Of a DNA stretch of 13,776 nt, positions 7,013-13,776 are shown in pieces. Position numbers and translations under genes: made by a program. Under the pieces are notes generated by a model. It made no database searches. It was not told the DNA's origin and was given only the letters and a program-made list of their open reading frames with translations. This stretch comes from Spirosoma fluviale (lineage in GTDB: Bacteria; Bacteroidota; Bacteroidia; Cytophagales; Spirosomataceae): the NCBI GenBank assembly GCA_945860325.1, contig CAMARL010000036.1:1-13776 (forward strand), in the 5' to 3' direction. Within the stretch, counting starts at the first letter, position 1. Every line of letters begins with the position of its first letter.

Positions 7013-7566
7013 GCGACGCAGCCCTCTATCAAACGTTAAAATCGGTGCACATCATTCTGGTCACCTCATGGTTTGCCGGACTTTTCTACTTACCCCGTTT
7101 ACTCGTTTATCACGCAGAAGCTCAACAAAAACCCGAATTAGAAAAAAGTATTCTCTCCACGCAATTTGAGAAAATGGAGAAAATTCTTTTCAATGCGATC
7201 ATGATACCCGCCTTTTGGCTGACCTGGATTTCAGGGATTTCACTGATATACTTGGTTTGGTGGGATTCTTTTGGCCAACAACCCTGGTTGCATCTTAAAT
7301 TAGCGTTTGTCGTCTGCATCACGATCTATCACTTCTATTGCAGACACCTAATCCGCAGCTTCAGAAATCAAAATTTCATTCTTTCCGGAAACCAATTGAG
7401 ACTCTTTAATGAAATTGCGACCATATTGCTCGTCGCAGTAGTATTTATCGTAGTAGCCAAGAATACGTTCGATTGGGTATATGGACTTTTAGGCTTTGTT
7501 GCCTTCGCCATCGCCATCATGTCAGCCGTGAAAATCGTAAAAAAAATTAGAGAAAAATCTAACTAA
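7009..7566 (+). CDS. hemJ: Protoporphyrinogen IX oxidase HemJ
   Basis: HemJ oxidises protoporphyrinogen IX to protoporphyrin IX, the penultimate step of heme synthesis, in the cytoplasmic membrane. The 185-residue protein shows the family opening LKSVHIILVTSWFAGLFYLP followed by RLLVYHAEAQ, then PWLHLKLAFVV and RLFNEIATILLVAVVFIVV. Hydrophobic segments lie at about residues 12-32, 62-84, 96-112, 136-151 and 156-175. The histidines in SVHII and VYH and the lysine in HLKL are candidate conserved functional residues. The ATG overlaps the stop of the glycosyltransferase gene (ATGA), suggesting translational coupling. Its 3' end overlaps the smpB stop on the other strand by 8 bp, leaving no space for a terminator. 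HemJ is the usual alternative to HemG/HemY in this group. Confidence 0.93.
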   Translation: MSDAALYQTLKSVHIILVTSWFAGLFYLPRLLVYHAEAQQKPELEKSILSTQFEKMEKILFNAIMIPAFWLTWISGISLIYLVWWDSFGQQPWLHLKLAFVVCITIYHFYCRHLIRSFRNQNFILSGNQLRLFNEIATILLVAVVFIVVAKNTFDWVYGLLGFVAFAIAIMSAVKIVKKIREKSN

Positions 7567-8020
7567 GGGAGCGATCCATTTCTCGCTTCACATCCTTTTC
7601 CTTAATGTCATCCCGCTTATCAAAGGTCTTCTTTCCTTTAGCCAAGGCAAAATTCAATTTCGCATAGCCATTGTCCGAAATAAATAAACGAGTAGGTATA
7701 ATGGTTAAACCCACATTCTTTAATTCCTTCTGCAACTTCCCTAATTCCCTTTTTGATAACAACAATTTTCGATCTCGAAGCGGGTCATGATTAAAATGAG
7801 TTCCCTCATCATATTTAGAAATATGCATGTTGCGAACAAACAACTCCCCTTGAAAAAATAAGCAATAAGAGTCCGTCAAATTTGCCTTTCCCTGACGGAT
7901 ACACTTAATCTCAGTTCCCATCAAAACCATGCCCGCCGTAAACGTGTCAATGAATGTATATTCAAAGGAAGCCCGTCGGTTTTTAATTTCAATCGTCTTA
8001 AGAATCTTATCCTTTCCCAT
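7559..8020 (-). CDS. smpB: SsrA-binding protein SmpB
   Basis: SmpB binds tmRNA and delivers it to stalled ribosomes for trans-translation. The 153-residue protein has all family marks: NRRASFEY (14-21), GTEIKCIRQGKANLTDSY (35-52), HISKY (66-70), RDRKLLLSKRE (82-92), ALAKGKKTFDKR (125-136), and the basic, helical tail DIKEKDVKREMDR that enters the decoding centre. The start ATG at 8020 is only 12 nt beyond the U-run of the terminator behind the upstream chaperone gene, and I find no promoter consensus between that hairpin and the ATG. Its TAG stop lies inside the end of convergent hemJ. I did not see an ssrA (tmRNA) gene in the window. Confidence 0.97.
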   Translation of the reverse strand: MGKDKILKTIEIKNRRASFEYTFIDTFTAGMVLMGTEIKCIRQGKANLTDSYCLFFQGELFVRNMHISKYDEGTHFNHDPLRDRKLLLSKRELGKLQKELKNVGLTIIPTRLFISDNGYAKLNFALAKGKKTFDKRDDIKEKDVKREMDRSLS

Positions 8021-8032
8021 TTTCTGTTACAT

Positions 8033-8062
8033 AAAAAAAGCCACACAGTCGAACTGCGTGGC
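8033..8062 (-). terminator. Strong intrinsic terminator after the Skp/OmpH gene
   Basis: On the minus strand GCCACGCAGT (8062-8053) pairs with ACTGTGTGGC (8049-8040), a 10-bp stem with one G-U pair and a three-base loop, followed by seven T residues (8039-8033). It lies 19 bp after the chaperone stop codon and 12 nt before the smpB ATG, so it should separate the two genes transcriptionally, at least in part. Confidence 0.9.
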
Positions 8063-8081
8063 CTCCTCTAAAAATTAAAAT

Positions 8082-8666
8082 CTATTTATCGCCTTTCTTA
8101 GCAGCATATTCTTTATTCAATCCCTCAATCATTTTTTGGGTTACGTCAACCGACTCATCCGCAAATAAAATTCCACCGCCAATTTTCGAATATCCTAAAA
8201 CAAACTCATACTTATTCTCCTTATTAACCTTGCCCACATACTCACGAATATTATTGTATAATTCCTCGTTTTTCTTTGCCTGCTCTTGCCCTAATTCCGC
8301 TTGCTTTTGTTGGCTATATTGTTGCAATTCAGATCCCTTTTTCTTCAAAGTCATGTCCGCAGCTTGTAACTCAGCTTGCGTCATCGCAGAAGCACGTTGC
8401 TGAATAGCTTGCAATTCAGATTGAAGAGCACGCTCTTTTTGACCTAGGTCCACTTGTAATCGATATCCTTTATTTTCAAACTCTTTTTGAGCATCTTTAT
8501 AAAACTGATAATTATTTAATAATGAATCAGAATTAACAAAAACGATCCTTTTTCCATCAGCTGTAGAAGCACCTAAACCTGAACCAACAGATCCTGCAGG
8601 CTTCAAAAACAAAAATGCAATGGCAATTGTTAAAATGCCCAGCCAAACATAAGGTAAATTTTTCAC
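8082..8666 (-). CDS. OmpH/Skp-family periplasmic chaperone
   Basis: Skp-family proteins hold unfolded outer-membrane proteins in the periplasm. The 194-residue product begins with a hydrophobic signal peptide or anchor (MKNLPYVWLGILTIAIAFLF, about 1-22). A short strand IVFVNSDSLLNNYQFYKDAQ follows, typical of the family (the usual pattern is I-x-Y-V-D-S-x-x-L). A long charged, Gln/Lys/Glu-rich coiled coil spans about 55-150, then a C-terminal strand region YEFVLGYSKIGGGILFADES closes the fold. The VDVTQKMIEGLNKEYAAKK tail is characteristic of Bacteroidota members. Transcription probably starts from a consensus -7 element at 8697-8704, giving a 5' leader of about 25 nt, and ends at the strong hairpin 8033-8062. 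No outer-membrane assembly partner (such as BamA) is adjacent in the window. Confidence 0.9.
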   Translation of the reverse strand: MKNLPYVWLGILTIAIAFLFLKPAGSVGSGLGASTADGKRIVFVNSDSLLNNYQFYKDAQKEFENKGYRLQVDLGQKERALQSELQAIQQRASAMTQAELQAADMTLKKKGSELQQYSQQKQAELGQEQAKKNEELYNNIREYVGKVNKENKYEFVLGYSKIGGGILFADESVDVTQKMIEGLNKEYAAKKGDK

Positions 8667-8696
8667 GTGTATTCGTTTTTAAAATAGTAACGGGGA

Positions 8697-8704
8697 CAAA
8701 TATA
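8697..8704 (-). promoter_or_regulatory. Predicted -7 element for the Skp/OmpH gene
   Basis: TATATTTG (8704-8697, minus strand) is an exact TAnnTTTG match, about 30 nt upstream of the ATG at 8666. A T-rich tract about 22 bp upstream could serve as a weak -33 region. A separate promoter here would make the chaperone gene independent of the upstream acylase pair. Confidence 0.55.
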
Positions 8705-8735
8705 CAAGGTCTATTTTGATTGTCCTAAAAATTTA

Positions 8736-9098
8736 TTATTTGAATCTTAATTTCGCACCGGCCCATGCCCACAAACCGCCTGTTAAACCTCCTAAAACGC
8801 CTGTGACAACATAAAGTCCTATAACACTCCCGCCTAATGGAAATAAATTGGCCATTCTTCCAGGTAAGGAACTCGGATGCTGGCCATCCATCCAAAAAGC
8901 CGAAATAGCCCATAATAAAAAGCCAGAAACCAAGCCTAAAATAAACGCACGTCCGGTTGGTATGCGTAAAATATAAGCCAACAAACCAAACAAAATACCC
9001 AAAGCATACCAAGGTAAATATAGGCCTGAAATGGCCCCAATAACAACCATAACTAAAACGATGGCTAATTGATACGAAAAACTTAACGAATTATTCAT
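8736..9098 (-). CDS. Small four-helix membrane protein, function unknown
   Basis: I do not recognise a characterised family. The 120-residue protein is almost entirely hydrophobic and glycine-rich, with likely transmembrane helices at about residues 10-28, 29-45, 50-69 and 88-113. The Arg residues in the loop LRIPTGR (44-50) and the basic tail AKLRFK suggest these face the cytoplasm, which would put both ends inside. The ATG starts 2 bp after the stop codon of the acylase gene, so translation is probably coupled and the protein may serve the acylase, for example in its export or membrane association (inference). The acylase ends in an A7 run that could allow -1 frameshifting into this frame. 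No terminator is obvious after its stop. Confidence 0.8.
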   Translation of the reverse strand: MNNSLSFSYQLAIVLVMVVIGAISGLYLPWYALGILFGLLAYILRIPTGRAFILGLVSGFLLWAISAFWMDGQHPSSLPGRMANLFPLGGSVIGLYVVTGVLGGLTGGLWAWAGAKLRFK

Positions 9099-9100
9099 CC

Positions 9101-11548
9101 CTATTTTTTTATTGTTAATATAATTTTCTTACGCAAACGCCCCGTTGCATCCTCAGGTTTTTCTAAATATAACAAGGACCTAAGTTCCCCCTTAGCCCAT
9201 GTGTCAATCAAATCGTCATAATGAGCACTGCCCGGATTTCCAGACTGACCTCCAGGATAAACTCCATGCGCTTTAGGTCTTCCTTCCTTTGAAAGTTCAA
9301 CAATCATCCTCCATGAAGGGCCAGTCTTCGTTGTGGTTGCATTCACAATGGTTCCACCCCCACCCGTAGGGATATTTAATCTACTTAACGCATCCATGCC
9401 CGGAATTAAGTGCCTAACTCCTGTTTGCTTATGTTTGTACCATGCCCACTCAGATCCAATAGGACCATGCTTTTTAACTAAACTATCGATGGAAGCAATA
9501 AATGAACCGGAAATAATTTCAGCCATACTTTCCTTCTTATTTTTGGTTTTTACATTATCCCACCAAAGGGCATCGGGTTCATCTTGGATCATTTTAATCG
9601 TTCGATCCATCGAAGGACTATTCATCGGCACATTTTCATCGGCTGAAAAATCATCAGCCCAAATAGCTTCATGCAACAAGCTAACCCAATTTTCAAAAAT
9701 AGTTGCTCCCTGTGAATCCGCAGCGTTTTGTAAATTCCAACGCTTTAATTCATTGGCAGCCTGGCCATAAACTCCTCCCGCGGGTGACTTTAATTTAGCC
9801 AGCAAAAGAGGCAATAAAGTCCTAGCTCTAATATTGAAATTGTCATTTTGTAAACCTCGCAACGAATCCATCGTAATTTTTGACATGGCCTCTAAACGTT
9901 CATTGATTCGACGACCACGCTCACTGGGAGCATATTGCCAACCCATGTAATAAGGATAACTAGGATCCACAGAACTTTGATTAGCAGAACTTAAAAAGCC
10001 ACGAGCTGGGTTTTTAGCATGCGGATTGTGTGATTGTGGAATATATCCTTGCCAGTCCGCCTTTGGATCCGTTCCATCTAAAAGATATTTTCCCTGAGTA
10101 TATGATTTTAAAGGAAACTTTCCATTCACCCACAAAGCAATATCCCCTTGATTACTAGCAAATAAAAAATTCTGAGCTGGTGCAGAATAATAAGTCAATG
10201 CCTGTGCATAATCGGCATAATTTGCCGCACGATTCAACTTATAAAAAGTAGTTGACTCTTGTGATTTTTCATGCGCAATCCAACGTAATGCATGACCCAC
10301 GGGAATGTTAGATTTAAAAGGCTTTTCATGACTTAAATAAACCACAGGTCCGTGATGTGTAAAAAACATGGTGTCCACAAAAATTTCCTTCCCTTTAATT
10401 TTGAATTTTTCAATACGCATCGTTGTTTTCTTCCATTTCCCATCATGCCAATATTCTGCCTTAGATGCATCCTTAAATTTAACCTGATACCAATCCAAAA
10501 TATCAGAACCTACATTAGTCACACCCCAGGCCACATTTTTATTGAAACCCACAATGACGTTTGGCGTTCCAGGCATCGTGGAACCATATACGTTCACCCC
10601 CGGAGCCACTAATTGCATTTGATACCAAATAGAAGGCAATGACAAGGTTAAGTGTGGATCATTTGCCAGTATAGGCAATCCCGAAACCGTTTTATTTCCT
10701 GAAACCGCCCAGTTATTAGAACCAATATTAGGATCTTTTTCAGAGGTTTTCATCGCACTGCCTAGGCCAATAAAATCACTGGGGCTTTCTGGAATAGGCA
10801 CTGGCTTGAAATCCCTAGGCGTACCCACTGGAATAATTGGGCTTTCCATAAATGGGTAATTTGGGAATAAATTTTCGGCAACTTCCTTTCCATATTTACG
10901 AAGGATGTTCGTCATCTTTAAATCATCCGTCCCCGAAGCAAGCACAAAAGACATATTCTTTAAGAAAAGAGCACTTTTGATCGGCGTCCATTTTTCTGGA
11001 GCATAATTCAATAATTTATATTCCAACGGATAATTCCGTTCCGTCAAACTTTCAATATAGGCATTAACTCCATCGGAATAAGCTTGCAAAGTAACTGCCG
11101 CTTTCGGATCTTCTTTCATTCCCTCAAAAGATTTTTCCGCACCATAAACAGCCCCCATCCTACGTTGGAACTGATCAGAAATCATTCCCTTCTCACCTAC
11201 AATTTCAGAAATTCTACCTCCTGCAAAATGCGTTTGAAATTCCATTTGCCACAAACGATCTTTGGCCGTTAAATACCCCTGAGCTAGATATAAATCATGG
11301 TCATTTTCGGCAAATACGTGTGGTACAGCCATTTCATCATAAACAACTGTCACTGTTTTTTCCAAACCAGGAATTTGCAAATTTTGTTCAGATAATTCGG
11401 AGGATTCTGGAGCCTCCGCATTCACCCAAAATCCATGAAACGGACTCATTAATTTACCCAAAGGCGGAAGGGTTCCCCATGAATTATGCAAGGCATAAGT
11501 CCAAATAATAGCCAAGGCGAGAGGGAAAATAGATTTAATGTATTTCAT
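9101..11548 (-). CDS. Penicillin acylase-family Ntn hydrolase
   Basis: Members hydrolyse amide bonds of N-acylated compounds such as beta-lactams, acyl-homoserine lactones or acyl amino acids; the substrate here cannot be told from sequence. The 815-residue precursor has an N-terminal signal or anchor (MKYIKSIFPLALAIIWTYAL), so it acts in the periplasm. The alpha-chain region has VPHVFAENDHDLYLAQGY and RLWQMEFQTHFAGGR. Autoprocessing should occur at Gly276-Ser277 in NIGSNNWAVSGNKT, freeing the catalytic N-terminal Ser of the beta chain. Downstream lie LANDPHL (294-300), PGTPNVIVGFNKNVAWG, and SAPAQNFLFASNQGDIALW with the Asn expected for the oxyanion hole. YPGGQSGNPGSAHYDD near the end is also typical. 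It precedes a small membrane-protein gene by 2 bp and is divergent from another autoprocessing Ntn hydrolase gene. Confidence 0.93.
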   Translation of the reverse strand: MKYIKSIFPLALAIIWTYALHNSWGTLPPLGKLMSPFHGFWVNAEAPESSELSEQNLQIPGLEKTVTVVYDEMAVPHVFAENDHDLYLAQGYLTAKDRLWQMEFQTHFAGGRISEIVGEKGMISDQFQRRMGAVYGAEKSFEGMKEDPKAAVTLQAYSDGVNAYIESLTERNYPLEYKLLNYAPEKWTPIKSALFLKNMSFVLASGTDDLKMTNILRKYGKEVAENLFPNYPFMESPIIPVGTPRDFKPVPIPESPSDFIGLGSAMKTSEKDPNIGSNNWAVSGNKTVSGLPILANDPHLTLSLPSIWYQMQLVAPGVNVYGSTMPGTPNVIVGFNKNVAWGVTNVGSDILDWYQVKFKDASKAEYWHDGKWKKTTMRIEKFKIKGKEIFVDTMFFTHHGPVVYLSHEKPFKSNIPVGHALRWIAHEKSQESTTFYKLNRAANYADYAQALTYYSAPAQNFLFASNQGDIALWVNGKFPLKSYTQGKYLLDGTDPKADWQGYIPQSHNPHAKNPARGFLSSANQSSVDPSYPYYMGWQYAPSERGRRINERLEAMSKITMDSLRGLQNDNFNIRARTLLPLLLAKLKSPAGGVYGQAANELKRWNLQNAADSQGATIFENWVSLLHEAIWADDFSADENVPMNSPSMDRTIKMIQDEPDALWWDNVKTKNKKESMAEIISGSFIASIDSLVKKHGPIGSEWAWYKHKQTGVRHLIPGMDALSRLNIPTGGGGTIVNATTTKTGPSWRMIVELSKEGRPKAHGVYPGGQSGNPGSAHYDDLIDTWAKGELRSLLYLEKPEDATGRLRKKIILTIKK

Positions 11549-11607
11549 GAAAAATGATGCAAGAGATTTAAATAAAAATTCGAAGATTTTATTTTATTTT
11601 AAAAAGA

Positions 11608-11639
11608 CAATTTTACACATTTGTGACATAATGCCCAAA
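11608..11639 (-). promoter_or_regulatory. Predicted promoter for the acylase operon
   Basis: On the minus strand TTTG (11639-11636) and TAAAATTG (11615-11608) are separated by 20 bp. The second differs from the TAnnTTTG consensus at one position. Transcription would begin near 11602, about 54 nt before the acylase ATG. The element overlaps the divergent promoter on the other strand. Confidence 0.4.
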
Positions 11640-11652
11640 TTATTTATATTTT
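11620..11652 (+). promoter_or_regulatory. Predicted promoter for the glycosylasparaginase gene
   Basis: TTTG (11620-11623) and TATATTTT (11645-11652) are separated by 21 bp. The second matches TAnnTTTG except for the last base. Transcription would begin near 11658, about 18 nt before the TTG start codon. A small dyad CACA-TT-TGTG (11616-11625) overlaps both this -33 element and the spacer of the divergent promoter. Confidence 0.4.
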
Positions 11653-11675
11653 TAATCCCTAAAAGATTTTAAAAC

Positions 11676-12629
11676 TTGAAAAGAAGAACATTCCTCCAAA
11701 CATCCGGATTTATTGGCTCCGCAACAATCCTATCTAACCCGTCCTTAGGACAAAACAAATTAGCCACCGAGCCCATCATCATAGCCACTTGGAAAAACGA
11801 AAAAGGTACGAAATCCGGTTGGGATAAAATGATGCAAACAGGCCGCGCCTTAGATGGAGTTGAAGCTGGAGCATGGGTTCCAGAAGCTGATCCCAACGAA
11901 ACATCCGTAGGTTATGGAGGACTTCCCGACCGAGATGGCCACGTAACTTTAGATGCTTGCATCATGGATCACTTGGGTAATGCGGGGGCTGTCACATTTT
12001 TAGAAGGCATCATGCATCCCATTTCAGTGGCAAGAGCCGTGATGGAAAAAACGCCTCACGTAATGCTTTCGGGTGCCGGCGCATTGCAATTTGCCTTAGA
12101 TCAAGGATTCAAAAAGCAAAATCTCCTGACACCCGCCTCAAAAAAAGCCTGGGAAGAGTGGAAAAAAGAATCAAAATATAAGCCGATCGTTAACATTGAA
12201 AATCATGATACCATCGGCCTTTTAGGTATCGGAAAAGCGGGTGAAATAGCTGGAGCTTGTTCTACGAGTGGATTAGCATATAAAATGCATGGGCGCGTCG
12301 GCGACTCCCCCATTATCGGTGGAGCTGTGTTTTGTGATGATGAAGTCGGCGGCGCCTGCGCCACAGGTTTAGGCGAATTTGTCATGAAAACCTTGGGTTC
12401 ATTTTTAATTGTCGAGTTTATGAGGCAAGGAATGTCCCCACAAAAAGCCTGCGAAGAAGCCATCATGCGAATAGTCAAGCGATATAAATACCAGGATTTC
12501 CAAGTAGGATATTTGGCGTTAAATAAAAAAGGAGAATATGGCGCCTATTCTATTCAAAAAGGATTTAATTTCACCATCACAAAAAACGGAATCACGAAAG
12601 TCATTGAAAGTGCTTCCTACATGTCCTAG
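11676..12629 (+). CDS. Glycosylasparaginase-like Ntn hydrolase (asparaginase 2 family), Tat-exported
   Basis: The family cleaves the GlcNAc-Asn linkage of glycoasparagine or related beta-aspartyl amides. The 317-residue precursor should self-cleave at Asp178-Thr179 in ENHDTIGLLG, exposing the catalytic Thr. Supporting motifs are GYGGLPDRDGHVTLDACIMD (79-98), the beta-chain STSGLAYKMHGRVGDSPIIG with the substrate-binding Arg, and GACATGLGE. These match bacterial glycosylasparaginases more closely than plant-type isoaspartyl peptidases. The N-terminus KRRTFLQTSGFIGSATIL is a twin-arginine signal, so export is folded and via Tat. The start must be TTG at 11676 to include this signal; no ATG lies nearby in frame. 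It is divergent from the acylase gene and followed 17 bp later by the glycogen synthase gene. The exact substrate is inferred from family. Confidence 0.92.
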   Translation: MKRRTFLQTSGFIGSATILSNPSLGQNKLATEPIIIATWKNEKGTKSGWDKMMQTGRALDGVEAGAWVPEADPNETSVGYGGLPDRDGHVTLDACIMDHLGNAGAVTFLEGIMHPISVARAVMEKTPHVMLSGAGALQFALDQGFKKQNLLTPASKKAWEEWKKESKYKPIVNIENHDTIGLLGIGKAGEIAGACSTSGLAYKMHGRVGDSPIIGGAVFCDDEVGGACATGLGEFVMKTLGSFLIVEFMRQGMSPQKACEEAIMRIVKRYKYQDFQVGYLALNKKGEYGAYSIQKGFNFTITKNGITKVIESASYMS

Positions 12630-12646
12630 AAAACTCAAAAAATTAA

Positions 12647-13776
12647 GTGGAAAAAATCGTTAAAAAATCGGTCTTTAAAAAACAATGTCTCTTTGAAGTT
12701 GCCTGGGAAACTTGCAATCAAGTAGGTGGAATATATACCGTTATTCGTACCAAAGTCCCCTCCATGGTCGAAAAATGGGGCGATGACTATACCTTATTAG
12801 GCCCATATTTCATTCATACAGCTGCCGCGGAATTTGAGCCACTCGAATTACCTGAGGAAGATTCGCCTATCAACAATTCCATTCGTACGCTAAGATCGCT
12901 AGGCCTGAAAATCCATTATGGCCATTGGCTCATTACGGGAAAGCCAAAAATTATTTTATTTGACCTTGATTCTGTTTATAATCAAATCGACGCGATCAAA
13001 GGGAAAATTTGGGAAAACCACAAAATATCCACCTTAGGGGTTGAAGAATTAGTGAATCAAACCATTGCTTTCGGCGAAATGGTCCGACTATTCATCACGG
13101 AACTAGCCCTCGAAAATAAATCAAAAAAAGATATCATCGTTCATTTCCATGAATGGATGGCCTCCACTTGTTTGCCTGATTTACGAAAAGATAAAGTAAA
13201 AATATCAACCGTCTTTACGACTCACGCAACCATGCTAGGGCGTTATTTAGCCGGAAATGTCCCTAATTTTTACGACGTAATCGGTCAGTTCGACTGGTTA
13301 AAAGAGTCCAAGCATTATGGGATAGAAGCCCAAGTTAGTTTCGAAAGAGCAGCTGCCCAAAAAGCAAATGTATTGACGACGGTTTCCGATATTACCGCCA
13401 AAGAATGCCAATACTTTTTAGGCCGAATTCCAGAATTGATTTTGCCCAATGGCTTAAATATTCAGCGATTTGCCGCGCTTCATGAGCATCAAAATCTCCA
13501 CACTAAATACAAAGAAAGTATTTCAGATTTTGTCATGGGACATTTTTTCCAAAATCAGCCCTTCGACTTAGAACAAACTTTATATCTATTTACTTCGGGG
13601 AGGTTTGAGTATACCAACAAAGGATATGACCTGACCTTGGATGCCCTGAAAATATTAAATCAGAAATTGAAAGATGCCGGTTCTAAAAAAACGGTGGTCA
13701 TGTTTTTCATTACCAAACAGCCATACCATAGCATAGACCCTGAAGTATTGCAATCCAGGGCTGTCTTAAATGAGAT
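12647..13776 (+). CDS. Glycogen synthase, GT3 (animal/fungal-type) family, partial
   Basis: The enzyme extends alpha-1,4-glucan chains from a nucleotide-sugar donor. An open frame starts at GTG 12647, directly after an in-frame TAA (12644-12646), and runs off the window after 376 residues. GT3 signatures are clear: FEVAWETCNQVGGIYTVIRT (16-35), HFHEW (166-170), FTTHATMLGRYLAGNVPNFY (190-209), SFERAAAQKANVLTTVSDIT (231-250), LILPNGLNIQRFAALHEHQN (264-283), NLHTKY, VMGHFF and LYLFTSGRFEYTNKGYD. This is the yeast Gsy2-like family, not the GT5 (GlgA) type of most bacteria. The C-terminal Rossmann domain is mostly missing. The gene is 17 bp after the glycosylasparaginase stop and lacks a visible own promoter, so co-transcription is likely. 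The GTG start is the only upstream option. Confidence 0.94.
   Translation, partial: MEKIVKKSVFKKQCLFEVAWETCNQVGGIYTVIRTKVPSMVEKWGDDYTLLGPYFIHTAAAEFEPLELPEEDSPINNSIRTLRSLGLKIHYGHWLITGKPKIILFDLDSVYNQIDAIKGKIWENHKISTLGVEELVNQTIAFGEMVRLFITELALENKSKKDIIVHFHEWMASTCLPDLRKDKVKISTVFTTHATMLGRYLAGNVPNFYDVIGQFDWLKESKHYGIEAQVSFERAAAQKANVLTTVSDITAKECQYFLGRIPELILPNGLNIQRFAALHEHQNLHTKYKESISDFVMGHFFQNQPFDLEQTLYLFTSGRFEYTNKGYDLTLDALKILNQKLKDAGSKKTVVMFFITKQPYHSIDPEVLQSRAVLNE

Noticed and set aside
9333..9770. 145-residue plus-strand ORF antisense to the acylase gene
   Set aside because: No recognisable domain; the opposite frame carries a conserved catalytic-domain protein.
1..13776. Search for mobile elements, CRISPR arrays, tRNA/rRNA genes or a defence island
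   Set aside because: No transposase, integrase, regularly spaced repeats, tRNA-like cloverleaf or defence-family motif was found; the genes are conserved housekeeping or metabolic types of even composition.

Overview
The window looks like core chromosome from a member of the Bacteroidota, probably a Cytophagales-type aquatic bacterium (inference). Four points support this. Several upstream regions carry the Bacteroidota -7 promoter element TAnnTTTG. Purine-rich ribosome binding sites are mostly absent. The gene products are of Bacteroidota type: FabI, a DUF4833-like secreted protein, a long TonB-dependent receptor behind a B12 riboswitch, an OmpH/Skp chaperone and a GT3 glycogen synthase. Base composition is moderately AT-rich and even. 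I see no tRNA, rRNA, transposase, prophage or CRISPR array.

Layout: (1) 1-1610, minus strand: nusA (C-terminus cut by the window edge) and rimP. Their leader contains a terminator-like hairpin inside a 16-codon upstream ORF whose stop overlaps the rimP start. (2) 1744-3108, plus strand: fabI (enoyl-ACP reductase) and a DUF4833-type exported protein, ending at a terminator shared with the convergent receptor gene. (3) 3184-5542, minus strand: a BtuB-like outer-membrane receptor, its cobalamin riboswitch and a promoter. The receptor's signal peptide is built from a 36-bp tandem repeat. (4) 5665-7566, plus strand: a tightly overlapping operon of tag (3-methyladenine DNA glycosylase), a polyprenol-phosphate mannosyltransferase-like GT2 enzyme and hemJ. 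(5) 7559-8704, minus strand: smpB and a Skp/OmpH chaperone gene, separated by a strong terminator. smpB and hemJ share 8 bp at their 3' ends. (6) 8736-11548, minus strand: a penicillin-acylase-family Ntn hydrolase followed 2 bp later by a small four-helix membrane protein. The junction has an A7 slippery heptamer directly before the stop codon. (7) 11676-13776, plus strand: a Tat-exported glycosylasparaginase-like Ntn hydrolase with a TTG start, then a GT3 glycogen synthase with a GTG start that runs off the window.

Most of the window is housekeeping: transcription/ribosome maturation, fatty-acid synthesis, heme synthesis, ribosome rescue, envelope chaperoning and glycogen. The observations most worth testing are regulatory or small-scale: the rimP-nusA leader attenuator with its overlapping mini-ORF, the possible -1 frameshift joining the acylase to the membrane protein, the tandem-repeat signal peptide, smpB starting right behind a terminator, and the interleaved divergent promoters between two autoprocessing hydrolases. 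I found no clear candidate for an entirely new multi-gene system.
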